The notes: generated by a model not told the origin, from the sequence alone. A stretch of 64,000 nucleotides of DNA from Hygrocybe punicea (GCA_963556145.1 OY744467.1:1550001-1614000); one strand, 5' to 3'; positions 10,720-21,689 are shown, counted from the stretch's first letter. Numbers and translations: made by a program.

Positions 10720-13499
10720 AGTCTAGCACCACCATAGCTTCCTCTTCCCGTATCCCTCCCTCTGACCGTCGTCTTCGAGATCTTCCTCGAAGAACTCTTC
10801 AACAAGAACTCTCTTTAGCCGCCTTCGACCCGACAATCGACGACGACTTCTTCCAGCTAGTACCCGACCACCTCGCTCGACATAACAATCTCCCGCTCGT
10901 CTCAGGGTCAAACACCCCCCTATATCTTTCATCCGACAGTCTCGAATTGGTCGATATACCGATAATTTCCATTACACCCGACTCATCCGATCTCAGTTCG
11001 ACACCCGCATCGCCCACGTCCCCGACTTCGACCTCGTTAGAACCCCCGTCCACGTCTTCGCTCTCGACATTGAAAACTCTGTCATCGTCATCGTCTCCGT
11101 CTTCGCTCTCGACATCGAAAACTCCGTCATCGACATCGTCCCCGTCTTCGTCTTCGTCCACGCCGTCATCGCCCACGTTACCCGACCCGCTCATTGTACA
11201 CCCGACAACCGCTTCATTGACATCTCAGCTTCTTCCACCCACAATGACTTCGACCTCTGGATCTTCGACCGCTCCCCACGTTACCGCTCCCCATGTTACT
11301 CCACGACAAATGCCCGCTCGCGGTCACTCCACGGCCCCGACCTTCGATGGGAACCCGCTCAATTTAAACCGCTTCTTCGAAGAAGTCGAGATACTTGCTG
11401 CCGATGCCGCTCTCGACGACGCAGGACGCATCAAGCATAGTCTGCGCTACGCGTCGCTTAGCGACTACGAGCTTTGGGCAAGTTTACCTAGCGTGACCGG
11501 CGTCGATTATGCCGCATTCAAGAAGAGCGTACTCGTGCTATACCCGGGTACGGAAGACGATCACTGGTACACTATGGCGGATCTTGACCGTCTTACGCAC
11601 ACCAAAACCGCTTACGGTATCCGTACCCGCGCCGAACTTGGCGAATATTACCGTGAGTTCATCCGGATCTCGGGATTCCTCTTAGACAAGGGTCGAATCT
11701 CTCCCCGAGAACGCAACATCGCGTACGAGAACGGCTTCCATGTCGAGCTTAAAAAGGACATCAAAACCCGTCTGCAGTACCAAAAGCCGAACCATTTCCA
11801 TAGCGACCCTTACGACTTCCAGGACTTCCACAATTGCGCCCACTTCTTGCTGGCCGGAACCGTGGCCGAACCGTCCACCGTCTCTCGTCTCTCGTCAACG
11901 TCGCCTGCCGCCATCTGGTACTCGACTCCAATGGAACCCGCCACCCGCTACCCGCCACCCGCTCGCTATGACCCGGTCATTCCTAAAGCGGAACCGGTCG
12001 AACCTAACGTATCCGACCTATTTCGTCTCGTTTCGCAACAACTCGCCGTCCTCACACAGGCCCTCACCGAACGCAACAACCCCCCAAAGCTGTGTGCAAA
12101 TAGGGCTGAGCCGACCACCGCGGGACAGGGTTTCACCAATTTCAACTGCCTCTTTTGCGACGACCCGTTCCATCGTATACGCGATTGTCCCATCTGCGAG
12201 CAGTACACTCGAGACGGGATATGCCGCAAGAATGAGCACGGCCGCATCGTGTTGCCTAACGGAATGTATCTTCCAAAGGCTATCGTCGGCAAAAATATGA
12301 GGGAACGCTTCGACGCGTGGCACGCACAGAACCCCGGCAACTGCGCTCCCCCTGCCCGCAACCCCACAGAACCGTTCCAACGCGACCCGCCGCCTCACGT
12401 CAAAGCTAACTTCGTCTCCGCCGTCGAAGTACCCACCTACGAACCAGAGGTCACCACCGAGTACGCCGACATCTTTCAGTCCACGACGTCCGACATCGAC
12501 GACGACAACGAACAGATTAAGGTTCTGGAAGCCGAAGTGCAGCGGCTTCGTAAACGGGTTAGATTCGACGGTGTAGAGATCCCATCAAAGGCGAAAGGCA
12601 AGTCTAGAGAAACGTTTCCCAATCTGCCCACCACTTCCACGTCTGTCCCCGCCGCGAAACCCGCCGAGAAAACGGCCAGACCTATCAACGAGCAGCCGAT
12701 CACCATAGTCCCCCCTTCGAACACGCGGCCGACCGAGCCGACCGCCCTTGTACCGCGCACTCCCCAGAACCTTCCCGCATCGCACCCCCAATACCGCTAC
12801 CAAGCCCCCATTGAAGATCCCGGTATCGCCAAATCCGTCATCGACCGCGCGCTCGATTCTCAAGTCTGCATTTCGCAGCGAGAACTTTTAGCCATGTCGT
12901 CCGACGCCCGCCGTCACATGAAGGACCTCACCACGTCGAAAAAGGTCACCGCCGAGAGTAACAACGTCGAGGTCTTCCATTTTCACGCACCCGAAATCCC
13001 CACTCGCGCCTGTCAACACTGTCAGGAAAACGTCCCGCTCGTCGTCGGCCGCGACTCAGTCCCTCTCCGTGCGGTCTACCCGCTCATCAACGGCAAATTC
13101 GTATTCGAGTGCGTCCTCGACAACGGTTCCATGATCATCGGCATGCGGCGCGATATTTGGGAGAAACTCGGTTACGGCCTCCAAAATATGAAGATGCGGA
13201 TGCAGTCGGCAAATAAAAGCGACAACGACACCCTCGGCCGGATCGCCAACCTAAAATTCACTTTTGGCGACGTCGATCTTTTCCTCCAAGTCCAAGTCGT
13301 CGACGACGCCCCCTACGAGATCCTCATCGGCCGACCATTCTTCACGCTTTCCGAGGCTCTTACGAAGGATTATAAAAACGGAGAACAACAAGTCACGATC
13401 ACGGATCCAAACACCGGCGCCGTCGTCACCTTGCCCACCATCGAGCACAACCAAAAGAACCGACGAGAGCGGTCCGACACCGGAAAGCCGGATTTTTAG
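10720..13499 (+). CDS. Gag-protease polyprotein of the gypsy element
   Basis: The frame is open from a TAG near 10717 to the TAG at 13497-13499. The first ATG in frame is at 11244; codons upstream of it look protein-like but have no ATG. Order from 11244: capsid-like region (~11330-11870, YYREFIRISG, FLLAG), Pro-rich linker, one CCHC zinc knuckle at ~12147-12190 (Cx2Cx4Hx4C), Lys/Arg and Pro-rich region, then an aspartic protease with the active-site triad DNG at 13119-13127 and ILIGRPF near 13325. Retropepsins usually have DTG or DSG, so Asn is unusual. The last sense codons read GAT TTT before TAG. The pol frame is -1 relative to it and overlaps the end. Confidence 0.88.
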
Positions 13500-13500
13500 A
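13487..13500 (+). promoter_or_regulatory. Possible -1 frameshift site at the gag-pro/pol junction
   Basis: A T5 run sits directly on the gag-pro stop (GAT TTT TAG). A one-base slip back by the Phe tRNA would read TTT then TTA GAA in the pol frame, which is open across this point and onward to 17149. No canonical heptamer X XXY YYZ is present, so this is a P-site slip hypothesis. Confidence 0.45.
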
Positions 13501-16500
13501 AGTCGAGGACCCGGAGATACCTCTCGGAAAGGACGCACCGGGAGATGAGAAGCCGCCACTCGAAAGCGACCACACCTATACCACGAACTATGCTTCCCTT
13601 TTGCCGTTTCCCCTAGAAGAGGACTTATGTTTTTCTATCGATTTAGATTTCTCTTCGTCTCAGCCTCAGACTGCCGCCCAGTACATTTCATTGTTGACCG
13701 ATGTACAAAATCAGCTACGTACTACCGATACCCTTCCTTCGTCTTGTTCCGTCTCCGCTCCTGCGTCACATATTTCTTCTTCGAATATTTGTAACAAAAC
13801 CTCTACTGAACACGCTACTTATATCTCGTATACCACCCCCCCTACCAGAGACCTAAAAGGAGTCGTTACCAAGAAAAAGTATAAGAAGGTAGCCGATTGT
13901 ATCCGCCCAATTTCTACCACTCTCCCCGACGAATACCGCATCATACGCGAGATCACCGGCGACCCGCTAGCCGATTTACCCACGCTCCCGACTCACCCGC
14001 CCGACTTTACACCCGGCACCCGCTATACCCAGGAACGACACGACGCGATGCCGATGAACCCGGATGGATTCCTTTGGCCTGAGGAAGAAAAACTCGGCCA
14101 CCATATCATCAAAACGCAAGAAGCCGCCTTCGCCTGGAACGAATCCGAGAAAGGCCAGTTCAATACGGACTACTTCCCGCCGATCCACATTCCCACCGTA
14201 CCGCACGACCCATGGGTCCATCGCAATATCCCAATCCCACCCGGCATCCTTAACGAAGTCATCGGCATCATCAAAGACAAAATTAACGCCGGTACCTATG
14301 AACCCTCGAATTCGTCATACCGCTCCCGCTGGTTCTGCGTTTTGAAAAAGGATGGGAAGTCTCTTCGAATCGTCCACGATCTACAGCTGCTTAACGCCGT
14401 CACTATCCACGATCCCGCCGTACCGCCCATGACCGAGCACTTGGCCGAGGCCTTTGGCGGCCACTCTTGCTACGCTTCCTTCGACCTCTTCGTCTCTTTC
14501 GACCAACGCCTCGTCCACCCCTCGTCTCAGGACTATATGACCTTTCAGTCTCCACTCGGAACGCTTCGACTTACGCGGATTGCTATGGGATACACAAATT
14601 CCCCGCAGATCCTACACGGTGACTCCACGTACATCCTCCGTGACGAAATCCCTCATCTTGCCGTTCTGTATATGGACGATATTCCCGTTAAAGGGCCTCC
14701 AACCCGCTACGAGCAACCCGACGGTACCTACGAAACTATACCCGAGAACCCGGCAATCCGACGTTTCATTTGGGAACACTTCCAAGGTGTCAACCGCGTC
14801 ATCCAGCGTTTCTGCTATGTCGGCGGTACCTTCAACGGCAAAAAACTCGAGTTGTGTCGACCCTCAGTCATTGTTGTTGGCCACCGATGCACATACGAAG
14901 GAAGAGTAGCCGACGACTCCAAAGTACAGAAGATTCGCGATTGGCCACTGCCGACCAACCTCACCAAAGTTCGCGCCTTTCTCGGTATCTGCGGCGTCTT
15001 GCGTATTTTTATCAAGGACTTCTCGCTCCACTCCCGACCCCTCGTCCGTCTTACCCGCAAAGGTATACCCTTCGAATTTGGTGAAGAAGAAGAGACCGCC
15101 GTCAACTACCTCAAAAACGCCGTCATTACGTCGCCAGCGCTGCGCACTATTGACTACACGCGTGAATGGGAAGTGATTCTCGCCGTCGATTCATCCGTTC
15201 TTGGAGTCGGCTTCGTTCTTATGCAAATCCGCGCCGATGGAAAGCGCTATCCGAATCGTTTTGGTTCAATATCGTGGAACGAACGCGAAGCCCGATACTC
15301 CCAGTCCAAGCTCGAACTCTACGGCCTCTTCAGGGCCCTCCGCGCCTACCGAATCTTCATCATCGGCGTCCGCAACCTCACTGTTGAAGTCAACGCGAAG
15401 TACATAAAAGGGATGCTCAACAACCCCGACATTCAGCCCAATGCTACGATCAACCGATGGATAGCCGGCGTGCTCTTATTTGACTTTAGACTTGTTCACA
15501 TACCCGCTTCCGCACACGGTGCACCCGACGGACTCTCCCGACGTCCCCGCGCTGCAGAAGACCCCAAGGAGATCAACGATTCCGACGATTGGCTCGACCA
15601 CTCCTACGGTTTCTTTATGGAAGTCGTCAACTACCGACCTGTCCCCATACCGTCTAAGCCGATTGCCGTATGCGGCCGCTGCCGTGCCACAGCCGACCGA
15701 CTCCAAGAATTACCCGCCGTCCTCGTCTACACAAATCAGGAAGCCGTTTCTGACATACCGCGATCCGATAAAGCCCGCGCGGCCGACGCTCGTCTTGCTC
15801 TCGTCGAGATCTGGTTACGAGATCTAACCCGACCCGCGAACTTCACGGACGAAGAATACCGTCTGTTCTTACGATACGCCCTTGAATTCTTCGTCACCGA
15901 TAACAAGCTTTGGCGCAAAGACCGTCACGGAAAACACAAACTTGTCATACCGCCCGACCGCCGGCTTCAGTTACTCAAAGACGCTCACGACTCTCTCGGC
16001 CACAAAGGTATATTCTCCGTCCACGCTCGGCTACTCGACCGTTTCTGGTGGCCGCACCTCAACCACGACGTCAAGTGGTACGTCCAGTCTTGCCATCAGT
16101 GCCAAGTACGGCAAATGCGTTATCATCACATTCCGCCCACCGTCGCTACACCGGCCTCGCTATTTCGTAAAGCGTATGTCGACACAATGTTTATGCCACG
16201 ATCCGGCGGCTATCGATACATCGTCCAAGCCCGTTGCTCCCTGTCCGCTTACCCTGAGTTCCGCATGTTACGCCGCGAGACCGGCTCCACCATCGGCTCG
16301 TTCTTGTTCGAAGACATCTTATGCCGTTGGGGTGCTCTCGAAGAAATCGTCACCGACAACGGCAAGCCGTTCGTAGAAGCGCTCGACTATCTTGCCTCCC
16401 GCTACGGTATCTGGCACATCCGCATTTCGCCCTATAACTCACAAGCGAACGGACCCGTTGAGCGTCGCCACCTAGATGTCCGGGAGGCCATTATGAAAAG

Positions 16501-17149
16501 TTGTGACGGAGATGAAAAGAAATGGCACACCGTAACCCACTCCGTATTTTGGGCTGAACAGGTCACGACACACAAAAGCCTCGGATACTCGTCCTACTAC
16601 ATCGCACACGGAGTAGAACCGCTTTTTCCATTCGATTTTGCCGAAGCTACGTACATGGTTCCGACGCAAGATACGATGTCTACGACCGACCTCATAGTCA
16701 TCCGCGCCCGACAACTTCGTAAACGAGAAGCCGACCTCGATCGGGTCAAAGAAAAGCTTACCAAATCTCGGCTCGCGTCCGCCCGGCAATTTGAACAGAA
16801 ATACGCCAACACGATCAAAGTTTACGACTTCGAACCCGGTAACCTCGTTCTCGTCCGAAATTCACGTATCGAAATGTCTCTCGATCGTAAAGCAAAACCG
16901 CGGTACTTTGGACCCATGGTTGTCGTCAGGAAAACAGAAGGCGGATCCTACATACTCGCCGAACTCGACGGTGCGGTTTCTAAATCTCGATTTGCCGCTT
17001 TCCGAGTCGTACCCTACCACGCCCGCTCAAAAATATCGATACCGTTGGATGACTTCTTACAATACCCCGATGCCGACGATACCGATTCAAACGATCTTGA
17101 TGATCCGACGTACCCGCCCTCTATAGACTCCTCACCCGACGACGATTAA
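13500..17149 (+). CDS. Pol polyprotein: reverse transcriptase, RNase H, integrase
   Basis: The frame has no ATG near its 5' end and is probably made as a Gag-Pol fusion. Taking codon 1 at 13601, the RT has its catalytic YMDD at ~356 (14669-14680) and the earlier Asp in FDLFVSFDQ. RNase H starts with AVDSS at ~527 and continues to the DGLSRR motif. Integrase has its HHCC zinc region at ~795-830 (HDSLGH, CHQC), and a D,D,E core at VDTMF (~860), TDNGK (~917) and GPVERRH (~953). A GPY/F-type module follows (YFGP..GGSYIL..LDG). All catalytic residues are present and no stop interrupts the frame, so it may be functional. Confidence 0.93.
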
Positions 17150-17349
17150 GCATTTCATTCTGTCCACGTTATACCCCCATTTTATTTAGTTCCTCTTAGT
17201 TTTCTAACGATATGACGAATGATGCGAATAGTCCTATGTCTTCGGGAGCCGATCGGCTTTCCTTAGCTGGGTGAACAAGCTGACACGTCTTTTATGTACA
17301 CGATATATTTTTTTATATACAATGGGCTCGTTATTTTTATATATATATT

Positions 17350-18737
17350 TTACAGGCGGCCGGTCTCGTAATCCCGCTTCAACATCGCCAACCTTGAGGT
17401 CGACCGTTCGAGATCGACGCGAAGCCGCTGGAACTCTTGACCGAAGTGGACGAGGTGACGGTTGACGTTGGTGCCCAGGGCTCCCAGCTCCTCCGTAAGG
17501 ACCGCTAGCCACGCCGACACTTGCTCGTAATTCTCCATCGTCAAAACGAACGGGTTCGCTGCCGAGGCCGTCCTAAGCCTTTTCGTCGGCCGCTCTTCCT
17601 CCAACTCCTCCTCGTCTTCGTCATCGTCCTCGACCGACTCCACCTCCTCGACCCGCGGTTTGCTTGTTGAGGCCCGGGCAGGCCTACTGCGGATGGGCTT
17701 TGTCGTGAACGACAGCGGCTTCCTCGTGCCGACCGCGACCTCTTTGCCCTTTCCGGTATCCACCTTGCGCCGACCCCCGCCCGTCCGGTGTGTAGCGTTA
17801 GTACATCTCTTCTTCAGCCTCCGGCATCGTTCGCACACGTAGCCCGTGACGCCTCGACACGCCTCTTGCGCCTTGACGCAGTTGGTGCAGGGTTGTAGGG
17901 GAAACGGCCCGGTGAACTGTTACCAGGATCAGTAACTAAAGAACATATGAACCGACACAAGAACTCACCGTCGTACCAGCCAAGTCTCCGGTCTCTACGC
18001 CCGGCGTATCTACGTCTTCTACATCGGCCGGTGTCTCTGGTACCGGGTCGACGGGGCCTTCCTCTGGCTCAACTGCGGCTTCCCCTTCCAGAATCGACTC
18101 AGTCCTTGGTTCACCCGCGTTTGCTTCAGCTCGCCCTTCTTTGCTGAGCCGCCGCCGATACGCGGCTCCATCCCTTTCAACCCGGTCCGCTTCTTGATTC
18201 CAGTGCTGCTCGTGTTGTTCTATTCTAAGCCGCTCTCACCTTTCCTCTGCCGCCTTTCGCCTTTTCTCCGCCTCCGCTCGTGCACTTGCCTCTGCCATCT
18301 GTCTGGCCTCCTCTTCCCGCGTAGCCGCTTCTTCATCCGCCCGCCGTCTGGCTTCTTCCTGTTCCTGCCTCTCCCGGTCCACCGCTTCTTTCAGCCACTC
18401 TTCGACATCGTTGGCGTACGATTGGCGGTCGGCCCATAACGGTGGCGTTACTGGCCTCGTACCACCAGCTCGGAGTTCCGCGACGATTCCATTATAAGCA
18501 CGCTGGCGGGACGACATGAGCTATCTTAGGACACGCGTAGTCAATAAGGAAACTCACCAGCGCCTTCTTGCGGCCGCTTAACCATTGTTGGGCCATCCCC
18601 TCGTTGCCGTCCACCATCGTTATGAGGTCGTCGCTATGAAACACGGTGACCGCATTGACGGCCTCTTCGTAGTCCGCCCGGACATCGGATTCAATGCTTT
18701 CGACGAAAGCGAGGAAGTTGTCGTAGACTTGGGACAT
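17350..18737 (-). pseudogene. Zn2Cys6-type protein gene of the outer gypsy element, antisense to pol, one in-frame TGA
   Basis: Exons are 18737-18558, 18502-17969 and 17916-17350, with phase-0 introns of 55 and 52 nt at the same codon positions as the homologous gene at 6348-7918; 427 codons in all. The starts align (MS..Y..FL), as do the exon 1/2 junction (..KKAL/RAY versus ..RRAM/RNY) and EEWL. The cysteine cluster Cx2Cx6Cx7Cx2Cx6C (exon 3, ~17890-17800) is preceded by nine codons after the splice site in both copies. After it come a basic stretch, an acidic run and a C-terminal helix. A TGA at 18238-18236 interrupts exon 2. The start context is TTCACAATG. It occupies the space between integrase and the 3' LTR. 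DNA-binding function is inferred from the cluster only. Confidence 0.8.
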
Positions 18738-18816
18738 TGTGAACGTGTGATGGTGTAGAGGAAAGGTCGGATCAACAACGAGAAATTTTCATTTTTTTTA
18801 CTTTGCCGTTGTTTGG

Positions 18817-18830
18817 CCGCTCACGTGATT
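18817..18830 (-). promoter_or_regulatory. E-box upstream of the antisense Zn2Cys6-type gene
   Basis: TCACGTGA lies about 85 bp upstream of the ATG at 18737 on the minus strand, matching the position of the CACGTG palindrome upstream of the homologous gene at 6348. Confidence 0.5.
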
Positions 18831-18869
18831 GGCCACATTCGCGACCCGCATTCGGAGACCCCATATTCT

Positions 18870-18906
18870 CGACCACGGATGGTCTCTATTAGAAGACCCA
18901 AGGAGA
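18870..18906 (+). other. Hairpin and purine-rich tract before the 3' LTR
   Basis: GGTCT..AGACC can pair around CTATTAGA and is followed by CAAGGAGA directly before the LTR. The purine run is the likely plus-strand primer (PPT). The two other LTR elements have a comparable hairpin containing TCTCTAT at the same place. Confidence 0.5.
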
Positions 18907-19308
18907 TGTAGAGGGTCCTCGACCCTCTGAGGCCGTAACATCGATATCTAGCGAATACGCTCGAACCCGACGTCTCTAGCAATCTACGTTCGAACCCGAC
19001 GCAACCCGACGCAACCCGATGCATACCGACTAGCACGGCCGCTCACGTACCTGGTCGGTCTATCTCATAAACTCACGGAACTTCAAATAGCAAAGATAGA
19101 TCTCATCGGACTGGGATCCCGATATCGGACTTGCCCTATTCACGCCTAGCGTCTCCCTTATGGGGATATAGTAAAGTATATTGCATCTTTTACGGTTTTT
19201 TATATCTTCCACCCATTTTCCCTGTCATCGTCGCCTCGCAACGCTCTTTCTACTTCCCCATTTTTATTCTCCTTTGTCTCCTCTCATCGGCCGAGGACTC
19301 TCGTCCGA
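18907..19308 (+). repeat. 3' LTR of outer gypsy element, first part
   Basis: 402 bp matching 4729-5130. It is interrupted by the short LTR element at 19309 and resumes at 21878-22270 (393 bp), giving 795 bp. Confidence 0.93.
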
Positions 19309-19492
19309 TGTAGAGACATCTATATCTCTGGGTACGTATTCACTCATTTTACTATATTCTCTATTTGTTCTATTATTTGTATGTAGTGGCTGTTGTAAAT
19401 AGTCACAAACAAGTTGAGTTTTGGGTTTTGACCCCAGGGACAACGATCTCGCACACCCCGAATCCGCGCCTACCCAGGCTGCGTTCACCACA
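19309..19492 (+). repeat. 5' LTR of short element
   Basis: 184 bp, TG..CA termini. The downstream frame, if begun at a non-AUG codon, would start inside it. Confidence 0.92.
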
Positions 19493-19669
19493 TCTGGAGC
19501 CCACCGCGAGGAGTGTCAAGCTCACTTCACCTTTCCCACTTTGCCTTTGCCATTTTTGGCATTTTACACCTCTTTCTGGCAGCAACAGCGCCCCATAGCC
19601 AACAGTGCGCCATATTCGGCAGCATTTCAAGCTTCTCCAGTGGCTCAGCAGCTCTCAGGCCCATTTCCG

Positions 19670-21544
19670 ATGTTTTCAACACCTCCGTATGGTTATTTCG
19701 TACCTGTTGCACCTCCTGGGCCGCAGAACTCGGCCTTTTGGCCTTTTTGTCACGCCATCACAGCCACGTCACACAGTCTTCAATATGCCCCCCCCTTCGC
19801 TTTTCCCATTTATTTCACTAGTTCCCCCACCCACACTCATCTCAACACATCCAACGGACTCGGAAGACGACCCCCCACAGATCCCGCTCGAAAAACCGCG
19901 CCCGGAAAGCCCCAGAACGGCCGCAACGAACCTGTCCAACATGGAGCGCGCCTCGCGCATCAAACGAGTAACGGAGACCCGGTAGTCGAAGGAAAGCGCG
20001 CGCATTGCAACGGCTGTTGCATGTGCAGTCCCAGGTACGCCCCTCCTCGCCGTTTCCGCGGTTGCCGTGCAGGTAAACGCGTCCGCGCACGCAAGTCCAA
20101 CGTGAATACGCATATTGACGCGTCCTCACTCGTTTCCGCCTCGTTTCCGCCCCCGTCTTCGCGTACGCCCTCGCAATCGTCCCCAGGGGTGTTCCAACAC
20201 ACGCCGCCATCGTCTGCGCCCGCGCCGTCCCTGGAAAAATGCGTCCGCGCGCGCCAACGCAACATTAACACGCGTATCGACGCGTCCCCCCTAGTTTCCG
20301 GCTCAAATGGCCCCCCGTTTGCACCCACGGACACGCTGTCGTCCCCGGAGGCGAACCGTGATGCGCCCCTACCGTTTGCGCCCTCGCCAGCCTCAGGACG
20401 ACCCGCCCACACGCCCCAACGTGTCGAAAACACACGTATCGACACCACCACCTCCGTTACGCCCTCGTTTCGCCCACTGTCACCGTCTACGCCCTCGCCG
20501 TCGTCCCAAGAGGCCAGCCGTGACATGCCCCCACCGTTTGAGCCCGCGTCGTCCCCAGGAATCCGCGCTAGCGCCCCGCAGACGCCGTTTTCAACATCGG
20601 CCCCCGTTTCTGCCTCCGTTTCACCCCCGTTTCGCCCCGCGTCCACGGCCTCGACGTCGTCCCTAGAGGCGAACCGTTACACGCCCCCGCCGTCTGTCCC
20701 CGCGCCGTCTCCAGAAAACCGTGCCGACACTCAACGGACGCCATTTTTGACCTGTCCCAGCGTATCCGCCCTCGTTTCACCCTTGTGTTGCCTGCCATCC
20801 ACGTCTCCGCCCTCGCCGTCGTCCCCAGAGGCCATCCGTGACATGCCCCCGCCGTCTGAGCCCCCGCCGTCCCCAGAAACCCGCGCCAGCCCCAAACATA
20901 CCTTGTTTTTGACCAATTCCGCCACATCCGCCCCCGTTCCGCTCTCGTTTCGACCCCCGGCAGCCGCGTACCACCGCCAGGACCCCCATATCGCCCTCCG
21001 TGACGCTGTACAAGCCGCCCCCGCTGCGTTCGAGCCCCCAACGCCGTCCCACATCGCCCCACCATTGGCCCCTGCGTTCCATCATCCAGGACCAACGCCA
21101 GACCCACGGACCAGCCCCTACGCCCACGTTCACGTCCCAGCGCCTCTGTACGGCCCCCTCCCGTCCCAAACAAGTCCGCCCCTGTCCTTCTTCGATGCCC
21201 CCAACACACCACGTCACCCGCTACCCCAGTCAACCCCGCATGCCCACGATCCACCCCACGGAGCCTCACAGGCCCATTCAGTAGCCCATACCACGACCCT
21301 GCGCTCGACCCCGTCCTGCTATGCCCATGCACTGCCGCTCCATGACTTTGTACCCACTACACCCTTGTCGGGCACACTACCAACGTCCATGTTTGCCACT
21401 GACGACATACCTGCTGCGACATTGCTTGCGCTCGAGTCAGCATTGTTATCCCTCAAGGCCCTCAAGGTTCTGGAGCAAAAGTTGGTAAAGTTGGTGGATC
21501 GGTTGGAGAAGTTGGAAGACTTTGTGTTGGAAGATTCCTGTTGA
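19670..21544 (+). CDS. Pro/Ser-rich repeat protein carried by the short LTR element
   Basis: The frame is open from inside the 5' LTR (19421, TTG) to TGA at 21542-21544. The first ATG in frame is 19670, giving 624 aa. It starts with a region poor in charge, then a Cys-rich patch (near 20010: HCNGCCMC) and a basic stretch. About six imperfect repeats of 52-54 residues follow (20079-20990), each with a basic N..R/T start and SPE/SQEA..RD-PPP segments. A Pro/His-rich part follows, and the last ~40 residues form a leucine-rich amphipathic helix. The protein is unrecognised and is not gag-like by eye. The GC-rich repeats also leave long antisense frames open, so coding status is not certain. The end helix and unbroken frame favour translation. 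Confidence 0.5.
   Translation: MFSTPPYGYFVPVAPPGPQNSAFWPFCHAITATSHSLQYAPPFAFPIYFTSSPTHTHLNTSNGLGRRPPTDPARKTAPGKPQNGRNEPVQHGARLAHQTSNGDPVVEGKRAHCNGCCMCSPRYAPPRRFRGCRAGKRVRARKSNVNTHIDASSLVSASFPPPSSRTPSQSSPGVFQHTPPSSAPAPSLEKCVRARQRNINTRIDASPLVSGSNGPPFAPTDTLSSPEANRDAPLPFAPSPASGRPAHTPQRVENTRIDTTTSVTPSFRPLSPSTPSPSSQEASRDMPPPFEPASSPGIRASAPQTPFSTSAPVSASVSPPFRPASTASTSSLEANRYTPPPSVPAPSPENRADTQRTPFLTCPSVSALVSPLCCLPSTSPPSPSSPEAIRDMPPPSEPPPSPETRASPKHTLFLTNSATSAPVPLSFRPPAAAYHRQDPHIALRDAVQAAPAAFEPPTPSHIAPPLAPAFHHPGPTPDPRTSPYAHVHVPAPLYGPLPSQTSPPLSFFDAPNTPRHPLPQSTPHAHDPPHGASQAHSVAHTTTLRSTPSCYAHALPLHDFVPTTPLSGTLPTSMFATDDIPAATLLALESALLSLKALKVLEQKLVKLVDRLEKLEDFVLEDSC
20079..20990. repeat. ~155-162 bp tandem repeat inside the short LTR element
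   Basis: GCGTCCGCGCRCGCMA-like repeat starts lie near 20079, 20241, 20405, 20562, 20716 and 20878. Unit length stays close to a multiple of three, which keeps the Pro-rich frame. Confidence 0.65.
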
Positions 21545-21689
21545 GTTGATTGGATTTTTGTTTTTGTTTTGTTTTGTTTGTTTTGTTTTCAGTATTGTCC
21601 CTTCCCTCCCTCCCTTTTTCTTTTTCCTATTTCTTCCTCCCTTGCCTTATGTGAGACTGGGGACAGTCTCTATTTGTGTCCCTACTGGA

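Noticed and set aside
11740..12300. 186-aa second plus frame within gag
   Set aside because: It overlaps the gag-protease frame, which has the knuckle and protease motifs; the alternative frame has none.
20568..21332. 254-aa minus-strand frame
   Set aside because: It is antisense to the Pro-rich repeat frame of the short LTR element; GC-rich repeats keep several frames open.
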